Positions 1-5,819 of a stretch of 10,653 nucleotides of DNA are shown here, in pieces; position 1 is the first letter of the stretch, and the number at the start of each line of letters is the position of its first letter. Source of the stretch: Candidatus Bathyarchaeota archaeon (GTDB taxonomy: Archaea > Thermoproteota > Bathyarchaeia > Bathyarchaeales > Bathycorpusculaceae). The notes beneath the pieces are model-generated. The model did not search any database. It was not told where the DNA came from and saw only the letters and a program-made list of their open reading frames with translations. The DNA is taken from positions 544-11,196 of the forward strand of contig JAGTQT010000045.1 of the NCBI GenBank assembly GCA_018396615.1, read 5' to 3'. A program made the position numbers and the translations under genes.

Positions 1-950
1 TCTTTTTGAAACGGCGAGCTCCTCCAAGTCTTTTATGCTGATTTCTACGTTGAAGTGGCCGCTGTTCGCTAGCACTGCGCCGTCTTTCATTTTTTGCATA
101 TGCTTTTTCCTTATGACGCTTGTGTTTCCTGTGGCAGTTACGAATATGTCGCCTTCTGCTGCCGCCTTGTCTAGTATTGCTACACGGAAGCCGTTCATCA
201 CGGCTTCTAGGGCTCTTAGAGGGTTGGTTTCAGTTACGATGACGTTGGCGCCCATTCCCTGCGCTCTCATGGCTATTCCGCGTCCACACCATCCGTAACC
301 GCAGACGATGACGTTTTTGCCTGCCAGCAACATGTTTGTGGCTCTGATTATTCCATCTATTGTGCTTTGTCCTGTTCCATAGCGGTTATCAAACAGATAT
401 TTAGTGTAAGCGTCATTCACGGCTATGATAGGGTATTTCAGTGCTCCTTTTTTCTCCATGGCTCTAAGCCGCTGGACACCTGTCGTGGTCTCTTCTGTTC
501 CGCCTTTGACTTTCTGCAGCTCTTCTTTTCTTTTGCTGTGCAGTGTCCCGACAAGGTCAGCGCCGTCGTCAAGCGTTATCATCGGTTTTAAGTCTAGCGC
601 TTTTTCCACGCACCAGTAGTATTCTTCTGTGCTCTGTCCTCGCCATGCATAAACCTGAACCCCTGCTTTTGCAAGCGCCGCGGCTACGTCGTCTTGTGTT
701 GAAAGCGGATTGGAGCCGCATAAAGCGATCTTTGCTCCACCAGCAAGCAAAGTTTCCATCAGCACACCTGTTTCCTTTGTTACGTGCAGGCACGCGGCCA
801 GATTCAGTCCGGCAAGCGGTTTTTCCTTGCTGAATCGTTTTTTAATCTGATCTAGGACAGGCATGTGCTTGGATGCCCACTCAATCTGCAACATTCCTTG
901 TGGAGCTAGAGAAGGATTTTTTACTTTGAACTTTTGAGTCAAGTTTTCAC
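1..950 (-). CDS. ahcY: S-adenosylhomocysteine hydrolase, 3' end cut by window
   Basis: This cytosolic NAD-dependent enzyme reversibly splits S-adenosylhomocysteine into adenosine and homocysteine, removing the product inhibitor of SAM-dependent methylation. The window holds 316 codons; the family is about 415-430 residues, so roughly the last 100 are off the left edge. Translation is unbroken. Visible motifs are HMPVL (residues 28-32), DDGADLV (128-134), the substrate/NAD motif GTEETTTG (151-158), K184 and D188 in NDAYTKYLFDN (matching human K186/D190), the Rossmann glycine motif GYGWCGRG (218-225) and NSGHFNVE (296-303). The sequence NRYGTGQS (189-196) is the archaeal/thermophile form. The start is GTG at 950, because an in-frame TGA lies directly upstream and the family N-terminus fits. 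It lies 23 bases behind the deaminase gene on the same strand, so the two are probably co-transcribed. The real substrate may be S-inosylhomocysteine, as for the Methanocaldococcus homologue; sequence alone cannot decide. Confidence 0.96.
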
Positions 951-973
951 TCAGCTATGCAATTGCGGATTTG

Positions 974-2329
974 CTATTTAATGTTGGCGTCAATTTTCTC
1001 GAGAAGAGTGTTTTTCGCCTTTTCCGCCATCTCCATAACGCTGTCTATTTTTACTGTAACTAACTCTCTGTTTTCCATAACGATCTTGCCATCTATTATA
1101 ACTGTTTTAACGTCAGATCCTTTTGCGGCGTAGACGAGATGGCTGATTTCGTTGTGAATTGGACAGAAATGCGGCTTCTTGAGGTCGATTATTGCCAAGT
1201 CTGCCTTTTTGCCGATCTCGATTGAGCCTATGTCTTTTTCCCATGAAAGCGCTTTAGCACCCTCAATTGTCGCCAGCTCTAGAACTCTGCTTGCAGGAAC
1301 CAGTGTCGGATTATTGTTCACTCCTTTGTGCAGCAGTGCCGTTGTTTTCATGACTTCAAACATGTCTGCAGAATTGTTTGAGCAGGGGCTGTCGGTGCCA
1401 AGCGAAACAGTAATTCCCTTCTCAATCATCGTAGTGATGGGGCTTATGCCTGAAGCAAGTTTAAGGTTGGAAATAGGATTGTGCGAAATCTTCACCTTTC
1501 TTCTTTTCATGACAGTAAAATCTCTATCTTCCAGCGCTACACAGTGTGCGGCAATTACATTTTCATGAAGAACCCCTAAAGAATCCAGATACTCCATTAG
1601 ACCGTTTTTCAACCGAAGCTGGAACGTTTTCTGAACTTTGCTTTTTTCCCCACGTGTTTCTGCGACGTGGATATGTGTGATAATGGGATCGGCTGTTGAA
1701 CCGTACTTTTGATTCAGCTCTTTTCTTGTTGCTTCCAGATCTTTCATGTATTCCGGATCCACCGTGTATGGAGAATGCGGGTCTACGCTTACGCGGATTA
1801 AACCGTTTTTTTGGCGATGCCATTCTCTAGCTAATTTTTTCAGCGCCTCTTTATCCTCTTTTTTTCTCCACGAAAAACATACGTGACCTATTACTCCACG
1901 TAGCCCAGCGTCGGCAAATGCTTTTGCCTCGTTCTCTTCGGGAAAATAGTGATACATCGTGTTGACCGTCGTTGTGCCGCTCATAATTGATTCCGCAGCT
2001 GTAAGCAATGCTCCAGCGTAAATGTCGTGAGGCGCCATTTTCGCTTCAATAGGCCAGATCCGTTTTTCCAGCCACTCCTGCAATGGCAGGTCATCCGCGT
2101 ATCCCCGGAGCAGACTCATTGAGGCATGCTGATGTGTATTTACAAGTCCAGGCATCACGATGCAGTCTTTTGCGTCTATTTTTTCGAAGCTTCTGCCACA
2201 TTTTCTTTTGAGGTCGTCTGTTTTTTCGACAGCAATTATGGTGTTGTCTTCTATGGCTACGGCTCCATCGCGGATCAGCGGTCTGTCGTTCAATGGAAGT
2301 ATTGTGCCGCTATGGATGAGAATGTTCAT
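974..2329 (-). CDS. Amidohydrolase, MTA/SAH deaminase type
   Basis: A 451-residue cytosolic metal-dependent hydrolase of the amidohydrolase superfamily, MTA/SAH deaminase group (mtaD/dadD-like, COG0402). It probably removes the 6-amino group of S-adenosylhomocysteine, methylthioadenosine, 5'-deoxyadenosine or adenosine. Metal ligands and catalytic residues are all visible: NTHQH (H66, H68), DPHSPYT (H185), HIHVAE (H221, E224), AAHCV (H262) and GTDSPCSNN (D313, S317). They line up with H55, H57, H173, H200, E203, H228, D279 and S283 of the characterised Thermotoga TM0936 enzyme. Length is normal, with a small N-terminal beta strand region and a C-terminal IIDGKIVMENREL segment typical of the fold. 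The ATG at 2329 has only a weak purine run (AAGAGCGGG) before it. It is the first gene of a unit with ahcY, which supports SAH rather than guanine or chlorohydrolase substrates. Which adenosyl compound is preferred is open. Confidence 0.92.
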   Translation of the reverse strand: MNILIHSGTILPLNDRPLIRDGAVAIEDNTIIAVEKTDDLKRKCGRSFEKIDAKDCIVMPGLVNTHQHASMSLLRGYADDLPLQEWLEKRIWPIEAKMAPHDIYAGALLTAAESIMSGTTTVNTMYHYFPEENEAKAFADAGLRGVIGHVCFSWRKKEDKEALKKLAREWHRQKNGLIRVSVDPHSPYTVDPEYMKDLEATRKELNQKYGSTADPIITHIHVAETRGEKSKVQKTFQLRLKNGLMEYLDSLGVLHENVIAAHCVALEDRDFTVMKRRKVKISHNPISNLKLASGISPITTMIEKGITVSLGTDSPCSNNSADMFEVMKTTALLHKGVNNNPTLVPASRVLELATIEGAKALSWEKDIGSIEIGKKADLAIIDLKKPHFCPIHNEISHLVYAAKGSDVKTVIIDGKIVMENRELVTVKIDSVMEMAEKAKNTLLEKIDANIK

Positions 2330-2380
2330 GTTTTCCCGCTCTTAACGTATGAAGGAAGGCGGAGTGAGTTGTATTTTCTC

Positions 2381-2393
2381 AAAACTTAAAGCT
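2381..2393 (-). promoter_or_regulatory. Possible TATA element for deaminase-ahcY unit
   Basis: Read on the minus strand this is AAAACTTAAAGCT reversed, giving AGCTTTAAGTTTT, an archaeal TATA-like core about 52-64 bases before the ATG. The complementary strand (CTTAAAG) could equally serve the membrane-protein gene on the plus strand, so this short gap may hold overlapping divergent promoters. The call rests on base composition and spacing only. Confidence 0.35.
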
Positions 2394-2424
2394 TTCTTTT
2401 GCATGTCTATTCCACATTCAAAAA

Positions 2425-2429
2425 GGGAG
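2425..2429 (+). promoter_or_regulatory. Shine-Dalgarno GGGAG that selects a TTG start
   Basis: GGGAG sits five bases before a TTG at 2435. This supports starting the membrane protein there rather than at the in-frame TTG at 2399, which lies inside the probable core promoter, or at the ATG at 2450. Confidence 0.5.
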
Positions 2430-2434
2430 CACAG

Positions 2435-2914
2435 TTGGATAGAGTTGACATGGTCATCTGGATTCTGCCTGTTCTTGCTGTTTTAGATGTGGCAACCACC
2501 TTGTACACGATGAGCAAGTCTGAATCTCTAGCGGTGCGAGAAGTAGGCGTCTTCGCCAGCTTTTTCACTAAACTTGGGCTTATCTATCTGTATATTCCTC
2601 TTTACGTCTTGTGCATAATCTGTATCGCGTTCATACTTTGGTTCATCAAAAAGAACTTGAATCCAGAACATTCTGGCGACAAAGTCATTTTTCTACTTCT
2701 CGTCGGCGCAGCCTGCTACATCTATACCCTCATTACTGCGGCGTTCATTGTTAACCTTTTTCTACCGTCTATCATTGAACGTGGAATCAATCTGTTTCAC
2801 ATCGAGATACTCATCTACGGAACATCGATCGCAAGTCTAGTTTTCTATGTTTGGAGCGATGTGACTGCTTGGATAAAAACCGATAGAGAAGAACAGATGG
2901 AGGTCAACGAATAA
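2435..2914 (+). CDS. Four-helix integral membrane protein, unknown function
   Basis: A 159-residue protein with four hydrophobic segments, at about residues 6-26, 47-71, 84-110 and 121-140, and a short charged tail. There is no signal peptide and no catalytic motif. An LD..TT pattern (D18, T21, T22) at the end of the first helix recalls small archaeal and bacterial membrane proteins of the DUF5658 kind, but the resemblance is weak and I do not assign it. The start is taken as TTG 2435 because of the GGGAG before it; a longer form from TTG 2399 would add 12 residues, and ATG 2450 would remove five. It stands divergent from the SAH deaminase and 40 bases before a small soluble gene on the same strand. 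Nothing in either neighbour reveals its role. Confidence 0.75.
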   Translation: MDRVDMVIWILPVLAVLDVATTLYTMSKSESLAVREVGVFASFFTKLGLIYLYIPLYVLCIICIAFILWFIKKNLNPEHSGDKVIFLLLVGAACYIYTLITAAFIVNLFLPSIIERGINLFHIEILIYGTSIASLVFYVWSDVTAWIKTDREEQMEVNE

Positions 2915-2954
2915 ATATGCTTAACCTAATTCTATACAGGAGAAGTGTCTAAGT

Positions 2955-3107
2955 TTGACTGTTGAATCTGATGATGATTTGAAGAGACTTCTAAAGGAGA
3001 AAGGATACTCGGATAACGCTGTCTGGGAGATTATGAAGTGGTACAACCCTGATAGCGCAAAAGAGGAGCATAAGAAATGTACATGCTCTCGTGACAGCCG
3101 CCGGTAA
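2955..3107 (+). CDS. Small hypothetical protein of 50 residues, Cys-x-Cys tail
   Basis: Starts at TTG behind the purine run GGAGAAG (2939-2945), nine bases away, and ends at TAA. The product begins MTVESDDDLKRLLKEKGYSD and continues with NAVWEIMKWYNPDS (residues 21-34) before a basic tail carrying C42 and C44. The first 30 residues look like a compact two-helix unit: an acidic start, KRLLKEKGYSD, then an aromatic-rich helix EIMKWY. Amino-acid usage is that of a real protein and no other start lies upstream before an in-frame stop. It follows the membrane-protein gene by 40 bases and is probably in its transcript; a T7 run lies directly after it. The closeness of the two cysteines hints at metal or disulfide chemistry, but two residues are too few to claim a metal site. 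Function is unknown. Confidence 0.62.
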   Translation: MTVESDDDLKRLLKEKGYSDNAVWEIMKWYNPDSAKEEHKKCTCSRDSRR

Positions 3108-3111
3108 AAAC

Positions 3112-3118
3112 TTTTTTT
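3112..3118 (+). terminator. T-tract, probable archaeal terminator
   Basis: Seven consecutive T residues begin five bases after the stop of the small gene, as expected for archaeal intrinsic termination, which needs a T-run but no hairpin. It would end the membrane-protein/small-protein transcript. Confidence 0.5.
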
Positions 3119-3127
3119 GAATATGAT

Positions 3128-3154
3128 GCGTTTTTATTGCAAAGGTAAAAACGC
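3128..3154 (+). repeat. Perfect 9-bp inverted repeat between transcription units
   Basis: The arms GCGTTTTTA (3128-3136) and TAAAAACGC (3146-3154) are exact reverse complements around a nine-base spacer. It lies after the T7 run and 74 bases before the kinase gene. It could be an RNA hairpin ending the upstream transcript, or a dyad bound by a repressor upstream of the kinase promoter. The spacing between arm centres is 18 bases, close to two helical turns, which slightly favours a DNA-binding site. Confidence 0.5.
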
Positions 3155-3184
3155 CTTGTCTGCTTTGCGGAATGTGACGTAAAG

Positions 3185-3192
3185 ATTTAATC
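3185..3192 (+). promoter_or_regulatory. TATA-like element for kinase-PHP unit
   Basis: ATTTAATC preceded by AAAG lies about 36-43 bases before the TTG start, the distance expected for an archaeal promoter with a short leader. A GAGG Shine-Dalgarno (3217-3220) follows, seven bases before the start. Assigned from composition and spacing only. Confidence 0.4.
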
Positions 3193-3227
3193 TTGCTCCG
3201 TCTCCACATAATTGTTGAGGATGCCTA

Positions 3228-3830
3228 TTGAGAGAGCCGTTCTGCGAATTCGTCAAAACTAAACTAAGACCTAGAACCCTGCTGATTACTTGCGGTCTCC
3301 CGGGAACCTGGAAAACAGAAACGGCAGAGGAAATTGCAAAGATCAAGGGGTTTTCTATTCTTAGAACCGACCTGATTCGGCTGGAGGTTCTTAAGGGCGA
3401 GGATGTTTTTGACGAGAAAATTGCCGCAGACATGACCAAACGTCTATCCGTTTATGACGAGATGTTTCGCCGCGCAGCCGCTGTCCTAGCTAACAATAAG
3501 AGCGTGATACTGGACGCCACGTTTGTAACTCAAGAACTAAGGAGGCGCGCTGCTGAGATCGCTGCCAGCCACAATGTCTCTCTCGTTATACTTCAAACCC
3601 GCTGCTCGGAAGAAGTGTCTCTTAAGCGGATTTCGAAGAGAAGCAAGGAAGAATATGAGTCAAATGCGCTCACTCCAGAAGCCTACTACAACAACAAGAA
3701 AAAGTTCGAGCCAGTCAACATTAGCGACTTGAAAAAGACGTTTCCATCTGTTGAAATAGTGCACCTGATAGTTGATACAGAGTATGATGATCCCGAAGAC
3801 TGGTACGTGATAGGCTTTGAAAAAATGTAA
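3228..3830 (+). CDS. P-loop kinase (AAA_33 / COG0645-like) with unusual Walker A
   Basis: A 200-residue soluble protein resembling the small zeta/gluconate-kinase-like P-loop kinases (PF13671). It probably transfers phosphate from ATP to a small molecule or nucleic-acid end; the substrate is unknown. The Walker A is GLPGTWKT (23-30), with tryptophan where the family almost always has glycine. D48 in LRTDLIR is in the usual substrate-acid position, SVILDATF (92-99, D96) is the Walker B region, and the arginine/lysine-rich KRISKRSK (133-140) fits the lid. The TTG start has an in-frame TGA four codons upstream and GAGG seven bases before it. The PHP gene follows after 17 bases. In many bacteria this kinase is the C-terminal half of a fusion with a COG2187 phosphotransferase, and such a phosphotransferase is encoded here separately at 4712-5731. 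The family is fairly certain, the activity is not. Confidence 0.85.
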   Translation: MREPFCEFVKTKLRPRTLLITCGLPGTWKTETAEEIAKIKGFSILRTDLIRLEVLKGEDVFDEKIAADMTKRLSVYDEMFRRAAAVLANNKSVILDATFVTQELRRRAAEIAASHNVSLVILQTRCSEEVSLKRISKRSKEEYESNALTPEAYYNNKKKFEPVNISDLKKTFPSVEIVHLIVDTEYDDPEDWYVIGFEKM

Positions 3831-3847
3831 ATGGAACCCGTTAAGTT

Positions 3848-4720
3848 ATGATAATCGACCTACATATCCACTCTAAGAACTGCTCTGACGGAACGCTTAC
3901 GGTTAAGGAAATTTTCCACGAAGCCAAAGCAAGAAGCATCGGGTTAATGTCAATCACAGATCACGACTCAATAGGCTGCCAAAAAGAAGCAATCAACCTA
4001 GCTAGAAAAATCGGAATCCACTATGTGGTAGGCGTAGAAATCGGGATTTCTTTTTGTCCCCCCAATGCTTATGGAAAAGAAGCGATCTCGCTGGACTTGT
4101 TAGGATACCAATTCGACATTAAAAACAAAGCACTGAATGAAAAACTGCGTCTGGTGGGAGAAAAGCGCAAAGAAAGAGCTTCAAAAATCCTGAAAAACCT
4201 TAACACAGAGTTTGAAAAGAAAGGAATTGAAAAACTAACAGAAAAGGACTTTGAGAAGATCCAAGCTTCAGTTCACGGCACACTGGGGCGCCCGCACATC
4301 GCAGACTACCTTATAAAGAAAGGAATCGTAAAAACAAGACAGGAAGCTTTTGATCAGTACCTCGAGAGATGTGACTTCCCCAAATTCCCAGTATACCTTA
4401 GTGAAGCTTCGAAGCTGTTAAGAGATGCTGGAGGCATCGTTGTTCTAGCTCACCCTAACGACACCCATGGAATATCTCTTGCCCGTTTGACAGAATCATT
4501 AACTGAGCAGACAAAAATCATAGAAGAATCAATGCTCGACTACATTGATGGAGTAGAATGCTGGCACTCTAGAAACGACGTGAACACAACAAATCATTAC
4601 GTAAAGTTTGCTAAGAATCACGGGCTAATCATGACTGGAGGAAGCGACTGCCACCAAAAACCAATCCTTATGGGAACAGTAAAGATCCCCAACTACGTGG
4701 CTAAACGTTTTCTAGACTAA
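3848..4720 (+). CDS. PHP-domain metal-dependent phosphoesterase (COG0613)
   Basis: A 290-residue cytosolic phosphoesterase of the PHP family, trinuclear-metal type, related to bacterial YciV/RNase AM and 3',5'-nucleoside bisphosphate phosphatases. The metal-binding motifs are complete and in order: DLHIHS (H6, H8), TDHDS (D38, H39, D40), GVEIG (E64), GRPH (H150), LAHP (H202) and GGSDCH (D267, H269). An insert at residues 84-180, partly charged helix, covers the site as in other members. The ATG at 3848 begins directly with the first strand, so the start is secure although the upstream GGAAC is a poor ribosome site. It is translated 17 bases behind the P-loop kinase, so a shared transcript is likely. 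Its last nine bases overlap the tail of the convergent phosphotransferase gene. Natural substrate unknown; mononucleotides, short RNA or phosphorylated metabolites are all possible. Confidence 0.9.
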   Translation: MIIDLHIHSKNCSDGTLTVKEIFHEAKARSIGLMSITDHDSIGCQKEAINLARKIGIHYVVGVEIGISFCPPNAYGKEAISLDLLGYQFDIKNKALNEKLRLVGEKRKERASKILKNLNTEFEKKGIEKLTEKDFEKIQASVHGTLGRPHIADYLIKKGIVKTRQEAFDQYLERCDFPKFPVYLSEASKLLRDAGGIVVLAHPNDTHGISLARLTESLTEQTKIIEESMLDYIDGVECWHSRNDVNTTNHYVKFAKNHGLIMTGGSDCHQKPILMGTVKIPNYVAKRFLD

Positions 4721-4731
4721 AGCAAACGTTT
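4703..4731. terminator. Repeated AAACGTTT palindrome at convergent gene ends, possible two-way terminator
   Basis: AAACGTTT occurs at 4703-4710 and 4724-4731, 21 bases apart. Each copy is its own reverse complement, so the pair can form an 8-bp stem around a 13-base loop on either strand. T-runs follow on both strands. It sits exactly over the overlapping ends of the PHP and phosphotransferase genes, where a terminator for both transcripts would be useful. It is also partly coding, so the pattern may be accidental. Confidence 0.35.
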
Positions 4732-5731
4732 TTGCATAAGAAACGGCGAGTTCAAAATATGCCTTAGCTTCCTCAGCTGCTTTTTTCTTTTCTTCGCTTT
4801 CTATTATGGGGTCTTCCAGTTTGAAGCTTTCAACTTTTCCGCGCACATAAGCTCGGTAACATTTATAGAAAGGAAGAATTTGCAGCATATCGCGATCTCC
4901 AGAATATTCTACATAACGTTTGACAAAGAACTCTGACAAATCAGGCTGCTTTCTGAAATCTAAATCCATTGCCAAAAAGGCGACATCAGAGGCGACATCA
5001 GAAAACCTAAATCGGTCATTGAATTCGATAGCGTCAAAAATGTAGATCTCGTCTGCAACAAAAATGTTGTTTGAGTGGAGATCTCCATGGCAATCTCTGA
5101 TTCGGCTGTCTGCTATTCTTTTCTCGAAAAAGGAAGCGCTTTTTTTCATGAAATCGTGGACTTTTTCGTTTATCAACTTGTAGTTCTTGGCTGAGATTGT
5201 TTTTCCGATGAATTTTCTTGTCTGAACAAAGTTTTCTTTCCAGTTCATTTCCACTATTAGTAGAGAACCGAATTCACTTATCCTGCTGTTCGTGTCGGCT
5301 TTCAAGTGAAATTTCGCAATAATTTGTGCTATTCTGTCAATTAGCTCTGGGCTTACCTTGTTTTCTTTTAAGAGTCTGCTCAGCATTTTTTCCTGCGGGA
5401 TTCTTTTCATCTTCACGGCGTACTCGATTGTTTTACCTTTGCCTTTCATCTTAATAGTGTCCGACTTGTTGATTGGGACAACCTCTAGGTACATGTCCTT
5501 GCACAAGCGTCTATTGAGCTCCAGCTCTTTCTCACAGAAAAAGCGTCTCTTTTCCAGCGTCGTGAAATCTAGAAACCCGAAATCCACCGCTTTCTTCACT
5601 TTGTAGGCAAATCTTTCAGTTAGAAAAACAAAAGATATGTGGGTCTGAACAAGCTCGATCTTGCCTGTTTTTTCATCGTAGGCATCGATCTTCAATAAGG
5701 CTTCGACAACTTGCTTTTGGCTTGCGCTCAT
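4712..5731 (-). CDS. Aminoglycoside phosphotransferase-like kinase (COG2187), stand-alone
   Basis: A 339-residue protein with the kinase fold of the APH/choline kinase superfamily. The N-terminus carries the COG2187 signatures QTHISFVFLTE (29-39) and YKVKKAVDFGFLDF (43-56), with K44, K46 and K47 near the nucleotide-binding region. CHGDLHSNNIF (214-224) is the Brenner catalytic loop with D217 and N222, and IFDAIEF (231-237) supplies the metal aspartate D233. It probably phosphorylates a small molecule; there is no reason to think it gives antibiotic resistance. Bacterial relatives usually continue into a COG0645 P-loop kinase, but this protein stops cleanly at the expected linker, and a separate P-loop kinase lies at 3228-3830. 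The ATG has a strong Shine-Dalgarno, GAGGTGG, six bases upstream. It converges on the PHP gene with a 9-base overlap. Family certain, substrate unknown. Confidence 0.9.
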   Translation of the reverse strand: MSASQKQVVEALLKIDAYDEKTGKIELVQTHISFVFLTERFAYKVKKAVDFGFLDFTTLEKRRFFCEKELELNRRLCKDMYLEVVPINKSDTIKMKGKGKTIEYAVKMKRIPQEKMLSRLLKENKVSPELIDRIAQIIAKFHLKADTNSRISEFGSLLIVEMNWKENFVQTRKFIGKTISAKNYKLINEKVHDFMKKSASFFEKRIADSRIRDCHGDLHSNNIFVADEIYIFDAIEFNDRFRFSDVASDVAFLAMDLDFRKQPDLSEFFVKRYVEYSGDRDMLQILPFYKCYRAYVRGKVESFKLEDPIIESEEKKKAAEEAKAYFELAVSYAKTFALV

Positions 5732-5737
5732 TCTGCT

Positions 5738-5744
5738 CCACCTC
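5738..5744 (-). promoter_or_regulatory. Strong Shine-Dalgarno of the phosphotransferase gene
   Basis: GAGGTGG on the minus strand, six bases before the ATG at 5731. It is the best ribosome site in the window and fixes the start. Confidence 0.7.
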
Positions 5745-5770
5745 TGTGGTTAAAAAACAGTTTTTTTTTC

Positions 5771-5782
5771 AATTTATATTTC
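5771..5782 (-). promoter_or_regulatory. TATA element of the phosphotransferase gene
   Basis: GAAATATAAATT on the minus strand, 40-51 bases before the ATG, a good match to an archaeal TATA box. An A9 run (minus-strand sense) directly follows. Transcription would begin near 5750 and give a leader of about 20 bases holding the GAGGTGG site. This implies the gene is transcribed separately from pyrE upstream. Confidence 0.5.
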
Positions 5783-5819
5783 AACAACTTTTAAGATGAA
5801 TATTATGATGTTTGCCGGA

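Noticed and set aside
1179..1568. A 129-residue plus-strand frame inside the deaminase gene.
   Set aside because: Antisense shadow of the catalytic-domain coding sequence, with no ribosome site.
2399..2434. An in-frame TTG at 2399 would lengthen the membrane protein by 12 residues.
   Set aside because: It has no ribosome site and lies almost in the core promoter, while TTG 2435 has GGGAG at good spacing.
5358..5606. An 82-residue hydrophobic, serine-rich frame on the plus strand.
   Set aside because: It is the antisense shadow of the phosphotransferase gene, whose conserved motifs lie on the other strand.
4712..5731. Reading the phosphotransferase-like gene as an antibiotic resistance determinant.
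   Set aside because: The N-terminal motifs (QTHISFVFLTE, VDFGFLDF) place it in COG2187, a housekeeping-type family of unknown substrate, not with true aminoglycoside-modifying enzymes.
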